Below are positions 9,707-20,182 of a stretch of DNA of 64,000 nucleotides, one piece after another. The notes below the pieces were generated by a model, which did no database searches, was not told the origin of the DNA, and worked only from the letters and a program-made list of their open reading frames with translations. Each line of letters begins with the position of its first letter. The stretch's first letter is position 1. Both the position numbers and the translations under genes were made by a program. The DNA is taken from positions 186,001 to 250,000 of the forward strand of contig VRMN01000017.1 in the NCBI GenBank assembly GCA_008690995.1, given 5' to 3'. The DNA is from Porphyridium purpureum. Lineage: Eukaryota; Rhodophyta; Bangiophyceae; Porphyridiales; Porphyridiaceae.

Positions 9707-10090
9707 TGTCACCGCCCAGAAGACCCAAGGCTTCTATCCAGAGCCCAGGCCCAACAGCTTGGCGGCTAAGCTGTCCACCTGGGACTTCTCCTCTCCCCTG
9801 TTGGCAGTACTGAAGATTGCACACCAACAAATTTCAACAAATAGGTGCTTTTACTCTCGCAATCCTCCCTTTCAAACTTTTCCAACGTGAGCGGCCGGCT
9901 GGCTCGCATCCATTTTATACCCGTCGGCTGGCCAGAGTCCGCCATCTCGCACAGTCTCACATCTCCACCGAAACGCCACTCCAGTCGCCACTCATACCGC
10001 CATCACCAGTCCGCACCCTCTTCGTCACTGCGCGCTGCAAGTCTGCATCTGCGTGGCGCTTCAGCAGCGCGTTTCGAAGCGCCTGCAACA
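9707..10090. repeat. Copy 1 of a 380-bp direct repeat
   Basis: From ACCGCCCAGAAG (9711) to GCCTGCAACA (10090) this matches 16315-16694 at every position I compared by eye. Counting a few less well matched bases on the left, the ends read TGTC and AACA, which recalls an LTR. It contains TTTTATACCC, a TATA-like motif. No Gag or Pol sequence adjoins it. Confidence 0.85.
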
Positions 10091-10499
10091 CACTGCGGAA
10101 GCTTGTTCACTCCCACTGTACCTCCACGACGGGTCCTCACGCAAGGACTTCGACTTGTGCTGCTTGTCTTCATTCCGACTCCGCGATCAGCGACCCGCTC
10201 GACGCGGAATTCCATCCAGAAGCAATCCAGAGTCCAGTCAGGCCAAGGCGGAGCGCTCGGACAGCTCAGCTAATCACAAGGCAGGTTTATACACTCACTC
10301 ATCAAGAGACATAAAAAAGAATTAAGAAAAATATAAAAATAAGGAAGGTCCGACGTTGCAAAGCTTGATCCGAACCGACCGGGCAGAGCACAAATTGCTC
10401 ACCCTTCCACCGAACAAACCACAGACGCAGCAGGGACAGCAGCGAGCTCACCCCAAGCTTGTGAATGCCATGACGAACGCCATTGAGGAGACGAAATCA
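10091..10499. other. Spacer downstream of the phosphate transporter
   Basis: An A-rich stretch (AAAAAAGAATTAAGAAAAATA, about 10311-10332) lies in the 3' flank of the minus-strand transporter gene. No gene is seen. Confidence 0.3.
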
Positions 10500-12206
10500 C
10501 TACTCTTCAACCAGCAGCTCCGATGCGAACGTCAGCGTGCAAGTCTGGATGTCCGCGTTACCCACACATGTGTACTCGTAGTCGTTGAACGCATTCTCCA
10601 CTCCATCACCTACCACGGCGGACGGCGGCACAAACCACTGTCCCTGCGTTCCTCCGCGGCAGATCACGTACATCAGCGCGTTCAGGCCCATCGCCACCGG
10701 TAGCGTCAGAACCCACGACGCCGCCACCTTGAGCATCAGCTTCCAGTTCACCTTCTTGTAGCCCTGCGCCTCGCACAGACCGGCTCCAATCACTCCACCC
10801 ACACTGCAGTGCGTCGTCGACACCGGGATCCCAATGTACGACGCAATCAGCACAGAGAACGCCGTCGCAAGCTCAGCGCTCAGGCCGCGGATCGGCGTCA
10901 TTAGCGTAATGTTCTGCCCAATCGTGCGCATCACGTTCGCACCAAACAGCCACAGACCCGCAACAATCCCAACCGTGCAGTACGCCAGTGCCCAGTACTC
11001 TGGCGAAGGCTTGCTAATCACACTCGCGTACTCAATCGTCTGGTACACCGCAATCAGCGTGCCACTAGAGTTACCAATGTCGTTGGCGCCAAACGCAATC
11101 GCCTCGTAGCACGCAGACACCATCTGTCCAAACGCAAATCGCGACTCCAGCTCGGGGTGCCAGATGTCGTTCGGCGGCAGCCGATCGGCGCGCAGGTCCG
11201 CATCTGACCTCATGATCGAGCTCACCACAGACATCGCGTTCGAGCGCTGCGACGCACCAGACACCGCAGCGCTGCCCACCGCGGCCGAAGCTGTCGCCGC
11301 CTGCGCGGGCGCCGTCGCAGTCTCCTCGTCGTGCTCGCTCGACGAGCTAATCTCATTCAGTTCGTCCAAGTCCTTGGCCACAACCTCGTCCTCGTCGTGG
11401 AAGCCACCAACCAGCCCGCGCTTCGCAAAGTACCCGTTGATCGGCTTGTGCAGACCGGCGATCCACGCAATCGCGATCGCACCTGCCACACCGAACGAAA
11501 TGCCCAGGTTCATCCCCACAGCCTTCTTGTCGTACTTGAACGTCACGAAGATCAGGAATGTGAGGAACGCCAGGAACAGTACAATGGCCATGTACAAAAT
11601 CTGCTGCTTCAGGCCCCACTCTAGACGCGACTCGTCCTGCTGCACCTTGCGAAGGAACCAGTACTTCGCAGTGAGGTAGAACGCCACAGAAAAAATGCCC
11701 GTCACGAGCGGCGACGCCACCCATGAGATCACAATCTTGCCCACGCCCGGCCACCAGTCAATGCCAGACCCGCCAAACTGCACCAGCCCAAAGCCCATCA
11801 CCGACCCAACCACCGAGTGCGTCGTCGACACAGGCATGCTCAACCACGTCGCGAGAGTCACCCACAATCCCGTCGAGATCGCCGCAGTCAACATGCCAAG
11901 CGCAAACAGCTGCGGGGTGTCCGCAAACAGCTTGTAGTTCACAATGCCCTTGCCGACAGTGTTCGACACCTTTGACCCAATGGTCATCGAACCCAGCGTG
12001 ATAAAAATCGTCGCCAGAATACACGCCTGCGTGATCGTCAGCACCTTGGCGCCGACCGACGTGCCAAAGCAGTTGGCCACGTCGTTCGCACCCATTGACG
12101 CGCCCTGCAGGAACGACGTAATCAGGCAGATCGCAAAAATCCATTGCCACGCCTGCATCTGCGTGGTCCCCGAGAAGGGATCAATGACGTATTCGATGGT
12201 TTCCAT
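10500..12206 (-). CDS. PHO4/PiT-family inorganic phosphate transporter
   Basis: A 568-residue polytopic membrane protein, taking the first in-frame ATG at 12206 (METIEYVID). The frame runs on to a GTG at 12266. It shows the two inverted halves of the PiT family (PF01384). The first half has GANDVANCFGTSVG (about 39-52) and MPVSTTHSVVG (about 124); the second has FGANDIGNSSGTL and IPVSTTHCSVGGVIG near the C-terminus. Between them lies a hydrophilic, acidic, Ser/Ala-rich loop (about residues 280-360) as in eukaryotic sodium- or proton-coupled carriers. It should take up inorganic phosphate across the plasma or plastid membrane; the coupling ion cannot be told. The length is typical. The gene lies alone, between two copies of the 380-bp direct repeat. 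Confidence 0.95.
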   Translation of the reverse strand: METIEYVIDPFSGTTQMQAWQWIFAICLITSFLQGASMGANDVANCFGTSVGAKVLTITQACILATIFITLGSMTIGSKVSNTVGKGIVNYKLFADTPQLFALGMLTAAISTGLWVTLATWLSMPVSTTHSVVGSVMGFGLVQFGGSGIDWWPGVGKIVISWVASPLVTGIFSVAFYLTAKYWFLRKVQQDESRLEWGLKQQILYMAIVLFLAFLTFLIFVTFKYDKKAVGMNLGISFGVAGAIAIAWIAGLHKPINGYFAKRGLVGGFHDEDEVVAKDLDELNEISSSSEHDEETATAPAQAATASAAVGSAAVSGASQRSNAMSVVSSIMRSDADLRADRLPPNDIWHPELESRFAFGQMVSACYEAIAFGANDIGNSSGTLIAVYQTIEYASVISKPSPEYWALAYCTVGIVAGLWLFGANVMRTIGQNITLMTPIRGLSAELATAFSVLIASYIGIPVSTTHCSVGGVIGAGLCEAQGYKKVNWKLMLKVAASWVLTLPVAMGLNALMYVICRGGTQGQWFVPPSAVVGDGVENAFNDYEYTCVGNADIQTCTLTFASELLVEE

Positions 12207-13889
12207 GGTGCCCAGACCCCTCAACCTCGGAAAAGGCCTCTTCAAAATTCCTCTCCACGCACTCACTCACTCTTCGGCCTTGCCTGCGCCTCTTACTCGA
12301 CGCCTGCTACTTCCTCCTCCATCTCCCACATGCTCGCCTGCCAATATATAGTCGCGAGACGCCGCTGCCCCGGCCTCAAGATCCGTTCCTCGTTCGTCCG
12401 TGATTCGGTACTGAGGAGCGCGCGGGAGCCCATCCGCACTGGCGCGAGTTCACCGACGTCTGCTCAGCACGCAGCAGCCGCCGCGACCACGCAACACGGC
12501 CGCCAGCCTGAACGATGCGGGTACGTCACCAAAATAAAAACAAAACAAAAAAAGAAAAAAAAAGGGGGGGGAAAGCAATTTGTGCCGGTGCGCGTCTCCA
12601 CCAGGGGGTTTTGTGACGCGGCTCACCAGCATTGCAAAAGATTCGCAATACAAACACACGTGCGAGCACACCGCCTGTGCCTTACCGGGTCGCCGGGTCG
12701 TCCAGCAAAATGGGCATTTCGGTCCACTGTGCTATCAGATTTCGAACCGCGAGGTGGTCGTCCTCAATCACCACGCCTCGTGCTTAACGGCTCTCCCAAC
12801 TCCGGCGCACGCGTGAACGCAAAGATACCTTGCGTGCGACTGCGATTTCTCCGCCTCTCAAGGAGCATGGCCCGCACCATCCGCACGACTGCTTGAGACG
12901 ACAGAGCGGCGGCGGCTGTTCATCAGTCGCACGGCATGCGGTATCGAAAAAGCGTCCCGCGCGAGACTCGCGAATCTCGAGCGGCTCAAGCATTCGCAGA
13001 CACGTCATGACGGTCGCAAAACGCACGCGCAGACGGGCGAAAATCGCATCTCAAACGGAAAGAGGAGTACGACTCATCACCCTGTCATGCCTCCCACCAC
13101 ACCGTGCCCATCGGCTGGCGCCTGCTGTTCCGCTCCCTCATCTCACACAGAGGTTAGGGTAGGAGCAAAGGTCTCACGAGCGCGAACACGTTTGCTTCGA
13201 GCGACTTGCCGGCCGGGTCACGTCAACACAACAGCCACAAGTGGCGAAACTGGCTGTGTACGCACGCTGCGTTGCGACCTCGCCAAGTCGCCAAGTCCTC
13301 TAGCAATCTTGAAGTCGTGCACGGGGGGTGGGAGACCGCAGAAGGATGTTTCCTCGACTCGGATGTTCGGGGCCGGTGCTCCATGCAGCATGACGGAGAA
13401 GCAACGATCCCGGCGATCGAAGTGCGACTGGCGCCTGACCTCGCTCAACATCTGATGACCCAAGTGGTTCCGAGCGCCGTGCCCCGCACCACCTGCGGCG
13501 TACGCGCGCTGCGCACATTTCGCTCTGCGGTGCACATCGTCGCCGACGCTGCGCTCGTGCGCCCGCCAGCCTGCATGCCGCTTCTTCGTTCAACGAAACC
13601 GTGTGCGTTGCCCCCCTTGCACGCGCCCAACCGCATCGAGCGGGTTCATCACTGAACAGCGGAAATGCAACCGAAGTTGTGGTGTGGTTTGGCCGTGCCC
13701 TCAGAGGGCCAAAAAATCGGAACCACCGCGTACCGTGCCCGTCAGAACCGAAATCCGGCGTCATTTCATGCCGTATTGCAAAAATTTTGCGCACAGAGTT
13801 GCATTCTCACCTCGAAATTTGTTACCCTTTCGCTACGAAGAAATGCATCCGGGTTGCACGAAACACCTCGCATGAAGTACTGAAGCTCG
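12207..13889. other. Gene-poor spacer upstream of the phosphate transporter
   Basis: This holds the probable promoter of the minus-strand transporter and an A-then-G homopolymer tract at about 12532-12571 (AAAACAAAACAAAAAAAG, then G8). The other frames are short, overlapping on both strands, and lack domains. Confidence 0.35.
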
Positions 13890-15400
13890 GAACTGCGTGA
13901 GCGAGTGACCGCCTTGGAGGCTGCGCGTCAAGCCTGCCGTGGCCGCGCGGGGTCGACGCCGCAATATCGCACCGAGCAGACGAAGGCAACACGCTCCGAA
14001 ACGGAGAAGCGGACGCTGGCTCTGTGCCTGCGCCTGGAAAGGCAATGCGCGAGAGACTTGATCTGGCTGCTCGCTTCGATAGAAGCACTAACGCGGGAGC
14101 CGCGCAAGCCGGCTGTAATTTCGCGGCGGCGCGTTCACAGGCGCATGTGAAGCGGGCTCAAGGACCAATGGTTTGTTCAGACTGCGCCGAAGTAGAGGAG
14201 ATTCGCAACGTAGTGCGCTGTCTAAGGGACCGGCAGGCACACGGAATTGCCGTGCATTGCTGCAGCCAGCATGCTAAAGTCCGCACTGGGCAGCTGCTTC
14301 TGAAGCTCGAATTCGCAGAGTACGGCCGCGCGGACGGGGCGATCAGCTTGAGCAGCTCGAGCAGCTCGAGCAGCTCGAACAGCTGCGTGCCAATTGACAT
14401 CTGCTGGAATCTTTTCTGTGCAGCCACGTGAAAGCGCTCGGGAAAGGATCACTTTGATGCGGAATGAAACGAAGAATGTGCGCAGCGTGCTTTCTGAAAG
14501 TCGATCGCAAGGCGGCTTCCGTCCAAGAACACTGAGTACAATGCCCCAACCGCCACGAACAGGCGCGGTCGAAGCTGTGCATATCCAATGCTCTGACTCG
14601 CTGGCTCGGAGGCCAGCTGTCGCGAGGTGCGCAGTCTCTGTAATTTGAGTCACTGTTCATGGAGCTGGACACGTCCGGGTTCGAGAATTATGAGAAAGCC
14701 ACGAGCCGCTTGCGAGCGCAGACAGTTGGGGTGCGCGTACAAGCAAATGCGATCAAGGAGGAGCTTCATACCGCTGCTGCGGAATTCAATCGGCTGCGCC
14801 ATGGAACCCAATGCAGTGGAAGGTCAGCTATCCACGGCGCAGGCTCAGCAGAATTGTCAGTGAAAAATTGTTGCTCGATGGTATTTAATATCCGAAAGGC
14901 GGAGACAGGAGCACTGGCAATGGATAGAGAAGAGGCCAACGATGGTATTGGATTCTTTCGTGCGGGATGACAGTGATGCGAGTGGTGGTGGCAGCGAGCG
15001 AAAGGAGCATGGAGCTGGCGGCGGAGCAGCGTTGCTGGGTCACCGGAGTACTCAAGCCGAGCGACGACAGTACGCCGCTACCAACTGAGAAAGTGGCCAG
15101 GACGTCGCGGAGTGTATTTCTGTTGCTCATGCGCTGCCCATGGTGCTCTCACTCTTGAGCCGAAGACTGTTCAGCGATCGATGTGCCTTTGTCGAATGCT
15201 GCTCTATCAACCAGGATCTAAGGAATCCATCGATCCGGACGCACTGGGCACTTGCGTGTCATGCAGTTGCGGTACTAGGATGCCTGTGTGCCGCCTTTGG
15301 AGTGTTTAAGAGTGTGCAGTGCGGATACGGGTGTCGTGCTCCGCATTGCACCGACAATGCCGGAAGACTTCGAATGGTGCGTGGAACGCGGCTCCGTATG
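13890..15400 (+). pseudogene. Possible decayed coiled-coil protein gene
   Basis: Several short plus-strand segments in different frames have coiled-coil character: LRERVTALEAARQACRG (near 13895), a run of LEQ repeats made by the 9-bp unit GAGCAGCTC (14346-14383), and a 103-residue frame at 14659-14970 with FENYEKATSRLRAQTVG and ANAIKEELHTAAAEFNRL. A hydrophobic stretch (WALACHAVAVLGCLCAAFG) lies near 15240-15300. Stops and frame changes separate them. The order, helical rods followed by a hydrophobic tail, recalls a SNARE or golgin-like protein, but no family is recognised. It may instead be an intron-containing gene or chance. Confidence 0.25.
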
Positions 15401-16310
15401 TAGAAAAAAATGCAGTAGGCGCACTTGAACTGAAAGAGGGTCACGTTTTGTGACAATATGAGCGGACATCGTCGTTTCATCATAGCGCACGGGCAGAATG
15501 TGGCATGTCGTCGAGAGCGAGATGACAGTGTGAGCAGCAGGCGCTAGCCAACAGTGCGCGGATGCGTTGGATATCTGGCTGGGATGTTGATAGGTGCTTC
15601 CGGGCCTTCTTTATGTGCTGCGCTTTGGGATGGGCAAGCTCGCGCCGCAGAATGGTCCCTGCCTTCATTTTCACCGTTGCTGCTGGATTGCTTTTCTGCA
15701 GACGAGCCTAGCAGCAGTTTTCAACACATGCGAGCAACATGGACCCGTTGAGAAATGCACAACGTCATAAAGTCCAGGCTTTTCTGTTTTGCTGCGCACC
15801 GTGCCTACCGGCTCGGCGAGCTGCTTTATTTTTGTCGATGATTTCTGTCTGCGAAGCTGCCTGACCTCACGCTCTTCAAGTTTTGTTGCACGCAATCGTG
15901 GAAGCATGTTGCTGTTTCAGGTGTCTTCTTTTCCTTCCAGACCACATTCCTTGTGCAAAACTTGTATTTGAAGCTTCTTTGTCCACATGAGGTAAGGTTA
16001 TTCGTTGGTTTGCTGCGGTTGGAACTGCTACAGCAGTACCGGCGATCAGGCATTGACGTCCTTATCGCGCAGCATCGCTGAGAACCAGCCCAGAAGTGCT
16101 CAAAGCCGCTTCAGGCTGCTTCTCCTCCCGCCAATGCGCACCTGCTCGCTGCCTTGCGTCTTGAACTTCGCGTCATGTTTTGCCGGTTTATTGGTTCAAA
16201 TTCTATGGAATCTACCGGTTTAACGGCTCTCCCTATTTACTATGCTTTACTATGGGTTGCGGTACGGGTTGCATAAAAACCGAACACGTGCACTGCGCAC
16301 GCGGTACACT
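15401..16310. other. Spacer, no gene seen
   Basis: Short frames only. CCGGTTTA-type sequences occur near 16184 and 16216 just before the second 380-bp repeat. Confidence 0.3.
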
Positions 16311-16694
16311 TGTTACCGCCCAGAAGACCCAAGGCTTCTATCCAGAGCCCAGGCCCAACAGCTTGGCGGCTAAGCTGTCCACCTGGGACTTCTCCTCTCC
16401 CCTGTTGGCAGTACTGAAGATTGCACACCAACAAATTTCAACAAATAGGTGCTTTTACTCTCGCAATCCTCCCTTTCAAACTTTTCCAACGTGAGCGGCC
16501 GGCTGGCTCGCATCCATTTTATACCCGTCGGCTGGCCAGAGTCCGCCATCTCGCACAGTCTCACATCTCCACCGAAACGCCACTCCAGTCGCCACTCATA
16601 CCGCCATCACCAGTCCGCACCCTCTTCGTCACTGCGCGCTGCAAGTCTGCATCTGCGTGGCGCTTCAGCAGCGCGTTTCGAAGCGCCTGCAACA
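16311..16694. repeat. Copy 2 of the 380-bp direct repeat
   Basis: Matches 9711-10090 at every base compared. The ends read TGTT and AACA. It lies 132 bp upstream of the ATG of the first zinc-finger gene of the array, so it may now serve as that gene's promoter or 5' leader; it contains TTTTATACCC. Confidence 0.85.
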
Positions 16695-16826
16695 TGTTCA
16701 GTGCAGAACTGTACCTCTGCAAGACGCGAAGTGGCGCGAGCCGATGTAATGCGGCATGACGTGAATTGGACATTGCGGAGTGTGTGCGGGATGCGGAGGT
16801 GGTGGAAGGGAAGAGGCGCGGGTTCA

Positions 16827-18200
16827 ATGTCCGCCGAGGCGATTGTGCGGATTCTGCTAGAGGAGGAAAGCGTGAACGGGTGGTGCGTGCAGTGGACGCA
16901 GCAGAAGCTCGCCGGCGTCCGCGATGGCAGCGTCGGCTCGTCGCTGCGCAGCGTCGCCACCGCGGGAGACGCGGACGCCGCGCGCTCCGCCGCCGACGAC
17001 TGGGTCGACCGGAGGCTCGCGTACGGCGAGCTCTCGCCACATGAGATGCGCTGTCTCGCCACACTGCCCACGCAGCGCGACTTGGACGCTGCCCTCATCG
17101 TCGATAGTGACGTCAGTCGCATCAACGACGCACGGACGTTGATGGCGTTCGTTCCCGTGTTCGAGGCGGGACGCTTCTGCTTCGGAATCACGTTTCAGAA
17201 CACGACCATCGTGCGCCTGCCGCCGGGCGTGGTCAAGCTGCCTGGACAGCGCTTCGTGGGCTTCCGCACGCGCTACGGCCACGCTCTCATCAATGTCGCC
17301 ATGTGCAGCGACGGCTCCGTGCTTTTCAACACGCTGCGGATATGGGAAAACCACAAGCTCAAGTTTGAGTCGTTTCATACCCCGCGAATCGAGAAGAACG
17401 CCACCATTCTGGCGTATGCAAGCATCGAGCGCCCGGGCTCATGCCAGCCCGATTGCACCGCGGGCAAGAGCCACTGCCTCTGCTGGCGCCAGCCTTGGCA
17501 TTGCCGAGCCGACCGTGAGCTCGCTGCGCCGCTCGGCTGGGCCGACCTGAGCAGCCAGCTGGCTCACGGTATTCCGGCGAAAAGTCTGGGTACCTACTCT
17601 GTCATTCTGCAAATGTATGCGGGCAATGGGCATCTGGCGCATCAGCAAGCGTTCCCAGCACGATATCAATCCTCGTATGGTGCCGAGTACCGCGATATGG
17701 ACAAGCTGCGCTTTTTATTTTTTGACCGCTTGACAACGACGTCTTCTGTGTATCACAGTCGGATGCCTGAGAGCTTCGAATTGGGCTCACATTGTCTTGA
17801 TGACGGTGCAGCTGAAGAAAACAGAAATGCGGTAGGTGCGGACGCTAGTACCGGCACGCCTCGGCGTGCACCTCGAAAGGGAAGTTGCGCATCGCATCAG
17901 GACGAGCTTTCATCATCTCCGTGCCCGCGCACGTTTCGCTGCGAGACATGTGGCAAAGAATTCAGGCGAATGAGCGAGCTACGTCGCCATGCAAAGACAA
18001 TACACGAAGGAGTTCGAAAGCACAGCTGCAGCCAGTGTGATCTCTCGTTCAGTCAGCTGTCGCACTTGAACTCACATATCCGCACCATCCACGAAAGACG
18101 GCGAGATTTTGTGTGTGAGCTGTGCACGGCAACCTTTGCGATGATAAGCAACTTTCGGCGCCATATGCGTACCGTTCATAGCGTTGGCAAAGAGCAGTGA
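16827..18200 (+). CDS. C2H2 zinc-finger protein with novel N-terminal domain, family member 1
   Basis: 457 residues from the ATG at 16827 (MSAEAIVRILLEEESVNGWC). The frame is open upstream to 16449 but without a better ATG, and that part lies largely in the 380-bp repeat. The first 300 residues form a domain shared with two neighbours: a helix with W-C-x-x-W, LPTQRDLDAAL, QRFVGFRTRYGHALINVAMC, a Cys-rich CQPDC...CLCWRQPWH, and KLRFLFFDRL. A low-complexity linker leads to three C-terminal C2H2 fingers of about 25 residues (FRCETCGKEFRRMSELRRH, HSCSQCDLSFSQLSHLNSH, FVCELCTATFAMISNFRRH). All zinc ligands are present. It is probably a nuclear DNA-binding protein. The N-terminal domain matches nothing I recognise and may bind an extra metal or a partner. 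Confidence 0.85.
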   Translation: MSAEAIVRILLEEESVNGWCVQWTQQKLAGVRDGSVGSSLRSVATAGDADAARSAADDWVDRRLAYGELSPHEMRCLATLPTQRDLDAALIVDSDVSRINDARTLMAFVPVFEAGRFCFGITFQNTTIVRLPPGVVKLPGQRFVGFRTRYGHALINVAMCSDGSVLFNTLRIWENHKLKFESFHTPRIEKNATILAYASIERPGSCQPDCTAGKSHCLCWRQPWHCRADRELAAPLGWADLSSQLAHGIPAKSLGTYSVILQMYAGNGHLAHQQAFPARYQSSYGAEYRDMDKLRFLFFDRLTTTSSVYHSRMPESFELGSHCLDDGAAEENRNAVGADASTGTPRRAPRKGSCASHQDELSSSPCPRTFRCETCGKEFRRMSELRRHAKTIHEGVRKHSCSQCDLSFSQLSHLNSHIRTIHERRRDFVCELCTATFAMISNFRRHMRTVHSVGKEQ

Positions 18201-18504
18201 AAATTGGTATCCCTGGGTTTCGCACGTCCGGGTACCACGGCTCTGACGCGCGAGCAATCAGATCCGCGATGACTCGGCAGCACTTCAACTGTCAGTGACT
18301 CGCTGCGCTGACTTTCAAACGCATCGTTACGCGATCGCTAGAGTATTTATACAAAACGTTGAACCTGTGTTAGCATTCTGATCACGGCTTTATCTATCCC
18401 ATTCGTTCGACGCACGCCCTTTCCGGCTGCAGATCCTGCGCTGGACAGTCGCCTCTCGCGTGCCAGTTGCAGGGAGAATTGAGTTCACCAGGACCGAGAA
18501 TCTG
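18201..18504. other. Spacer between family member 1 and the first relic
   Basis: Contains ATTTATACAAAACG (about 18344), which could be a 3' processing or promoter-like A/T patch. No gene is seen. Confidence 0.3.
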
Positions 18505-19490
18505 GTCAAAGCGGAGGGCCTGAATGCGTTGTGCGTGCAATGGACCCAGCACTTTAACCTGCGCGGGCGGGTGTGAGCATGTTAACTTCTTGAATACGAG
18601 TGAGGACGCAGACCAGTAGGCCGGGTTCCCGCTCAAGGCCCGGTCCACGTAAAATGACGTTGCGCGCGACGAAAATCAGCACCTAGCCCTTTACTGCGGA
18701 GAAGGACATTCGAGCCATGCATTGGTTATCGATACCGACTGCAGCTACGTGAAGTACAACGGCAAAAGAATCTGTTTACACATTCCCATTTTTGAGAAGA
18801 ACAAGTCAGTGATGGGCTGCTCCGTCAAGAATACCGCACGTTGGCCACTTTCTTCTGGCTTGTGGAAGTTGCCGGGTCAGCGCTTTGTTGGGTTTTGGAC
18901 GCGGTACAGACATGCCCCTGACCAGCACTGTCATGTGGACTGAGGGCTCCGTCATCTCCAGAAAGTGTCTATTCTGGGAAACTCACAAGATCCGCGTCGG
19001 CATCGTTCGAACCTGGCGCATCGAAAGGAAAGCCATGCGCCCTTGTCCACGCCCACGGTATCTGTCGAAGGCTACAGTTTACAATACTACGCCTGCAAGA
19101 ACAAATTCGCTTGCTGGCGGCAGCCGTGGCACCGCTGGACTTTGACGTTCTGCCAAGCGAGAGGCGTGGCACAGGTCGATTCGTCTACATCTGCGCATCC
19201 AGCAGTATCCATGTAAGAAGGCTCTCTTGCGATGCTCAAGAAGTAGTCTTGCAAGACTTGCGCTGTAGCAGTTGGAAGCGTGAGCGATCTCTGCCGACAA
19301 ATCAAGCACGTGCACGAAAAGATCACGTCATCTCAACGCTGCATTCGCGGGCGAGCGCCTTTTTCTTTAACCAGACAGTGCTCTTATGATCGCACGCATG
19401 TGTTGTGAACGAGTACCTGCGCGCCTGCGCGTACAAAGGCCGCAAGGCCAGCTTTGCCTTTGCGGCAAACTTCCGGCGACATGTATGAAG
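18505..19490 (+). pseudogene. Decayed copy of the zinc-finger family (relic 1)
   Basis: Plus-strand fragments line up in order with family member 1. GLNALCVQWTQH (18511) corresponds to VNGWCVQWTQQ, IPIFEKNKS (18784) to the PMFEKGRF segment, and LPGQRFVGFWTRYRH (near 18870) to the RFVGFRTRYGH core. FACWRQPWHRW (near 19105) matches the Cys-rich motif, and ASFAFAANFRRHV (near 19447) matches the third finger. They fall in several frames and the linker and fingers 1-2 are eroded. It is a dead tandem duplicate lying between two intact members. Confidence 0.8.
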
Positions 19491-20182
19491 AGCGTCCACG
19501 CAACAACGTGCCCGGGACTTCCTCTGCGCCTGTTTCGATGCAGACGAATTCTGGGGTGTGCATGTTTTTCCAACGCCCATGAATGGCATTTGACTTGTCA
19601 GCCGTTTCTGTTCGCAAACGAACATTTCGTGCATACACCTTTGGACCTTGTCGTGGCAGTGGTCCAACGATTGGCCATTCCGTTTACAGCACGTGGTGAC
19701 ATGGCCATACTGCATTCCAAAATTTCAGAAGAAGACGTTGTCTGCTCAGGTCATCCGTGCCCAACCAACAACCTTCGACGTGTCCACGCGGAAAGTCGCG
19801 CATGCAGACCGAATTCGCGAAGAGCATCTAGCTTTCTGTCTCGAGAAAACAGTACTCCACATCACATTCAAAAGCCAACTGCCATTATGACATCGCGGCG
19901 AAGGCCGGAGCCATCATTCATACCGATCGTTCCCAGTCTGCTTGCCACGCGTGCTCACGCGCAATTGCCACCTCAAACGATGCCACGAATCCTCCTTACA
20001 GTGTCCCGCCACGGGATTGTGGCACTTCAACAGCAACTCGCTCAGCGTACATTTCGAGATTTGCGGCGCGTCACAAAGGTGCAAACGCGCGACGCTTGTG
20101 TGTGGGGAACAAACGCCACGACACAGATGTCGGCGATGTGGCCCCGCCTTCCGGCAGACACGAACGGGCGTCAACGGGCAGC
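19491..20182. other. Spacer upstream of family member 2
   Basis: Frames overlap on both strands. A stretch near 19945-20100 (CHLKRCHESSL, VHFEICGASQRC) has scattered Cys/His that may be a further eroded finger remnant, but this is weak. Confidence 0.25.

Noticed and set aside
12144-12896. 250-codon plus-strand frame over the transporter 5' region.
   Set aside because: It crosses the A/G homopolymer tract and has Ser/Arg/Pro-rich random composition. It is a shadow frame.
9707-16694. A single large LTR element with the phosphate transporter as cargo, bounded by the 380-bp repeats and a TGTT 4-mer on each side.
   Set aside because: No primer-binding site, polypurine tract, Gag or Pol lies inside, and a 4-base match at the flanks is weak. 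It is kept only as a repeat observation.
16449-16826. N-terminal extension of zinc-finger member 1.
   Set aside because: It begins with GTG, is not shared with members 2 and 3, and is mostly the 380-bp repeat. The ATG at 16827 aligns with the paralogues.
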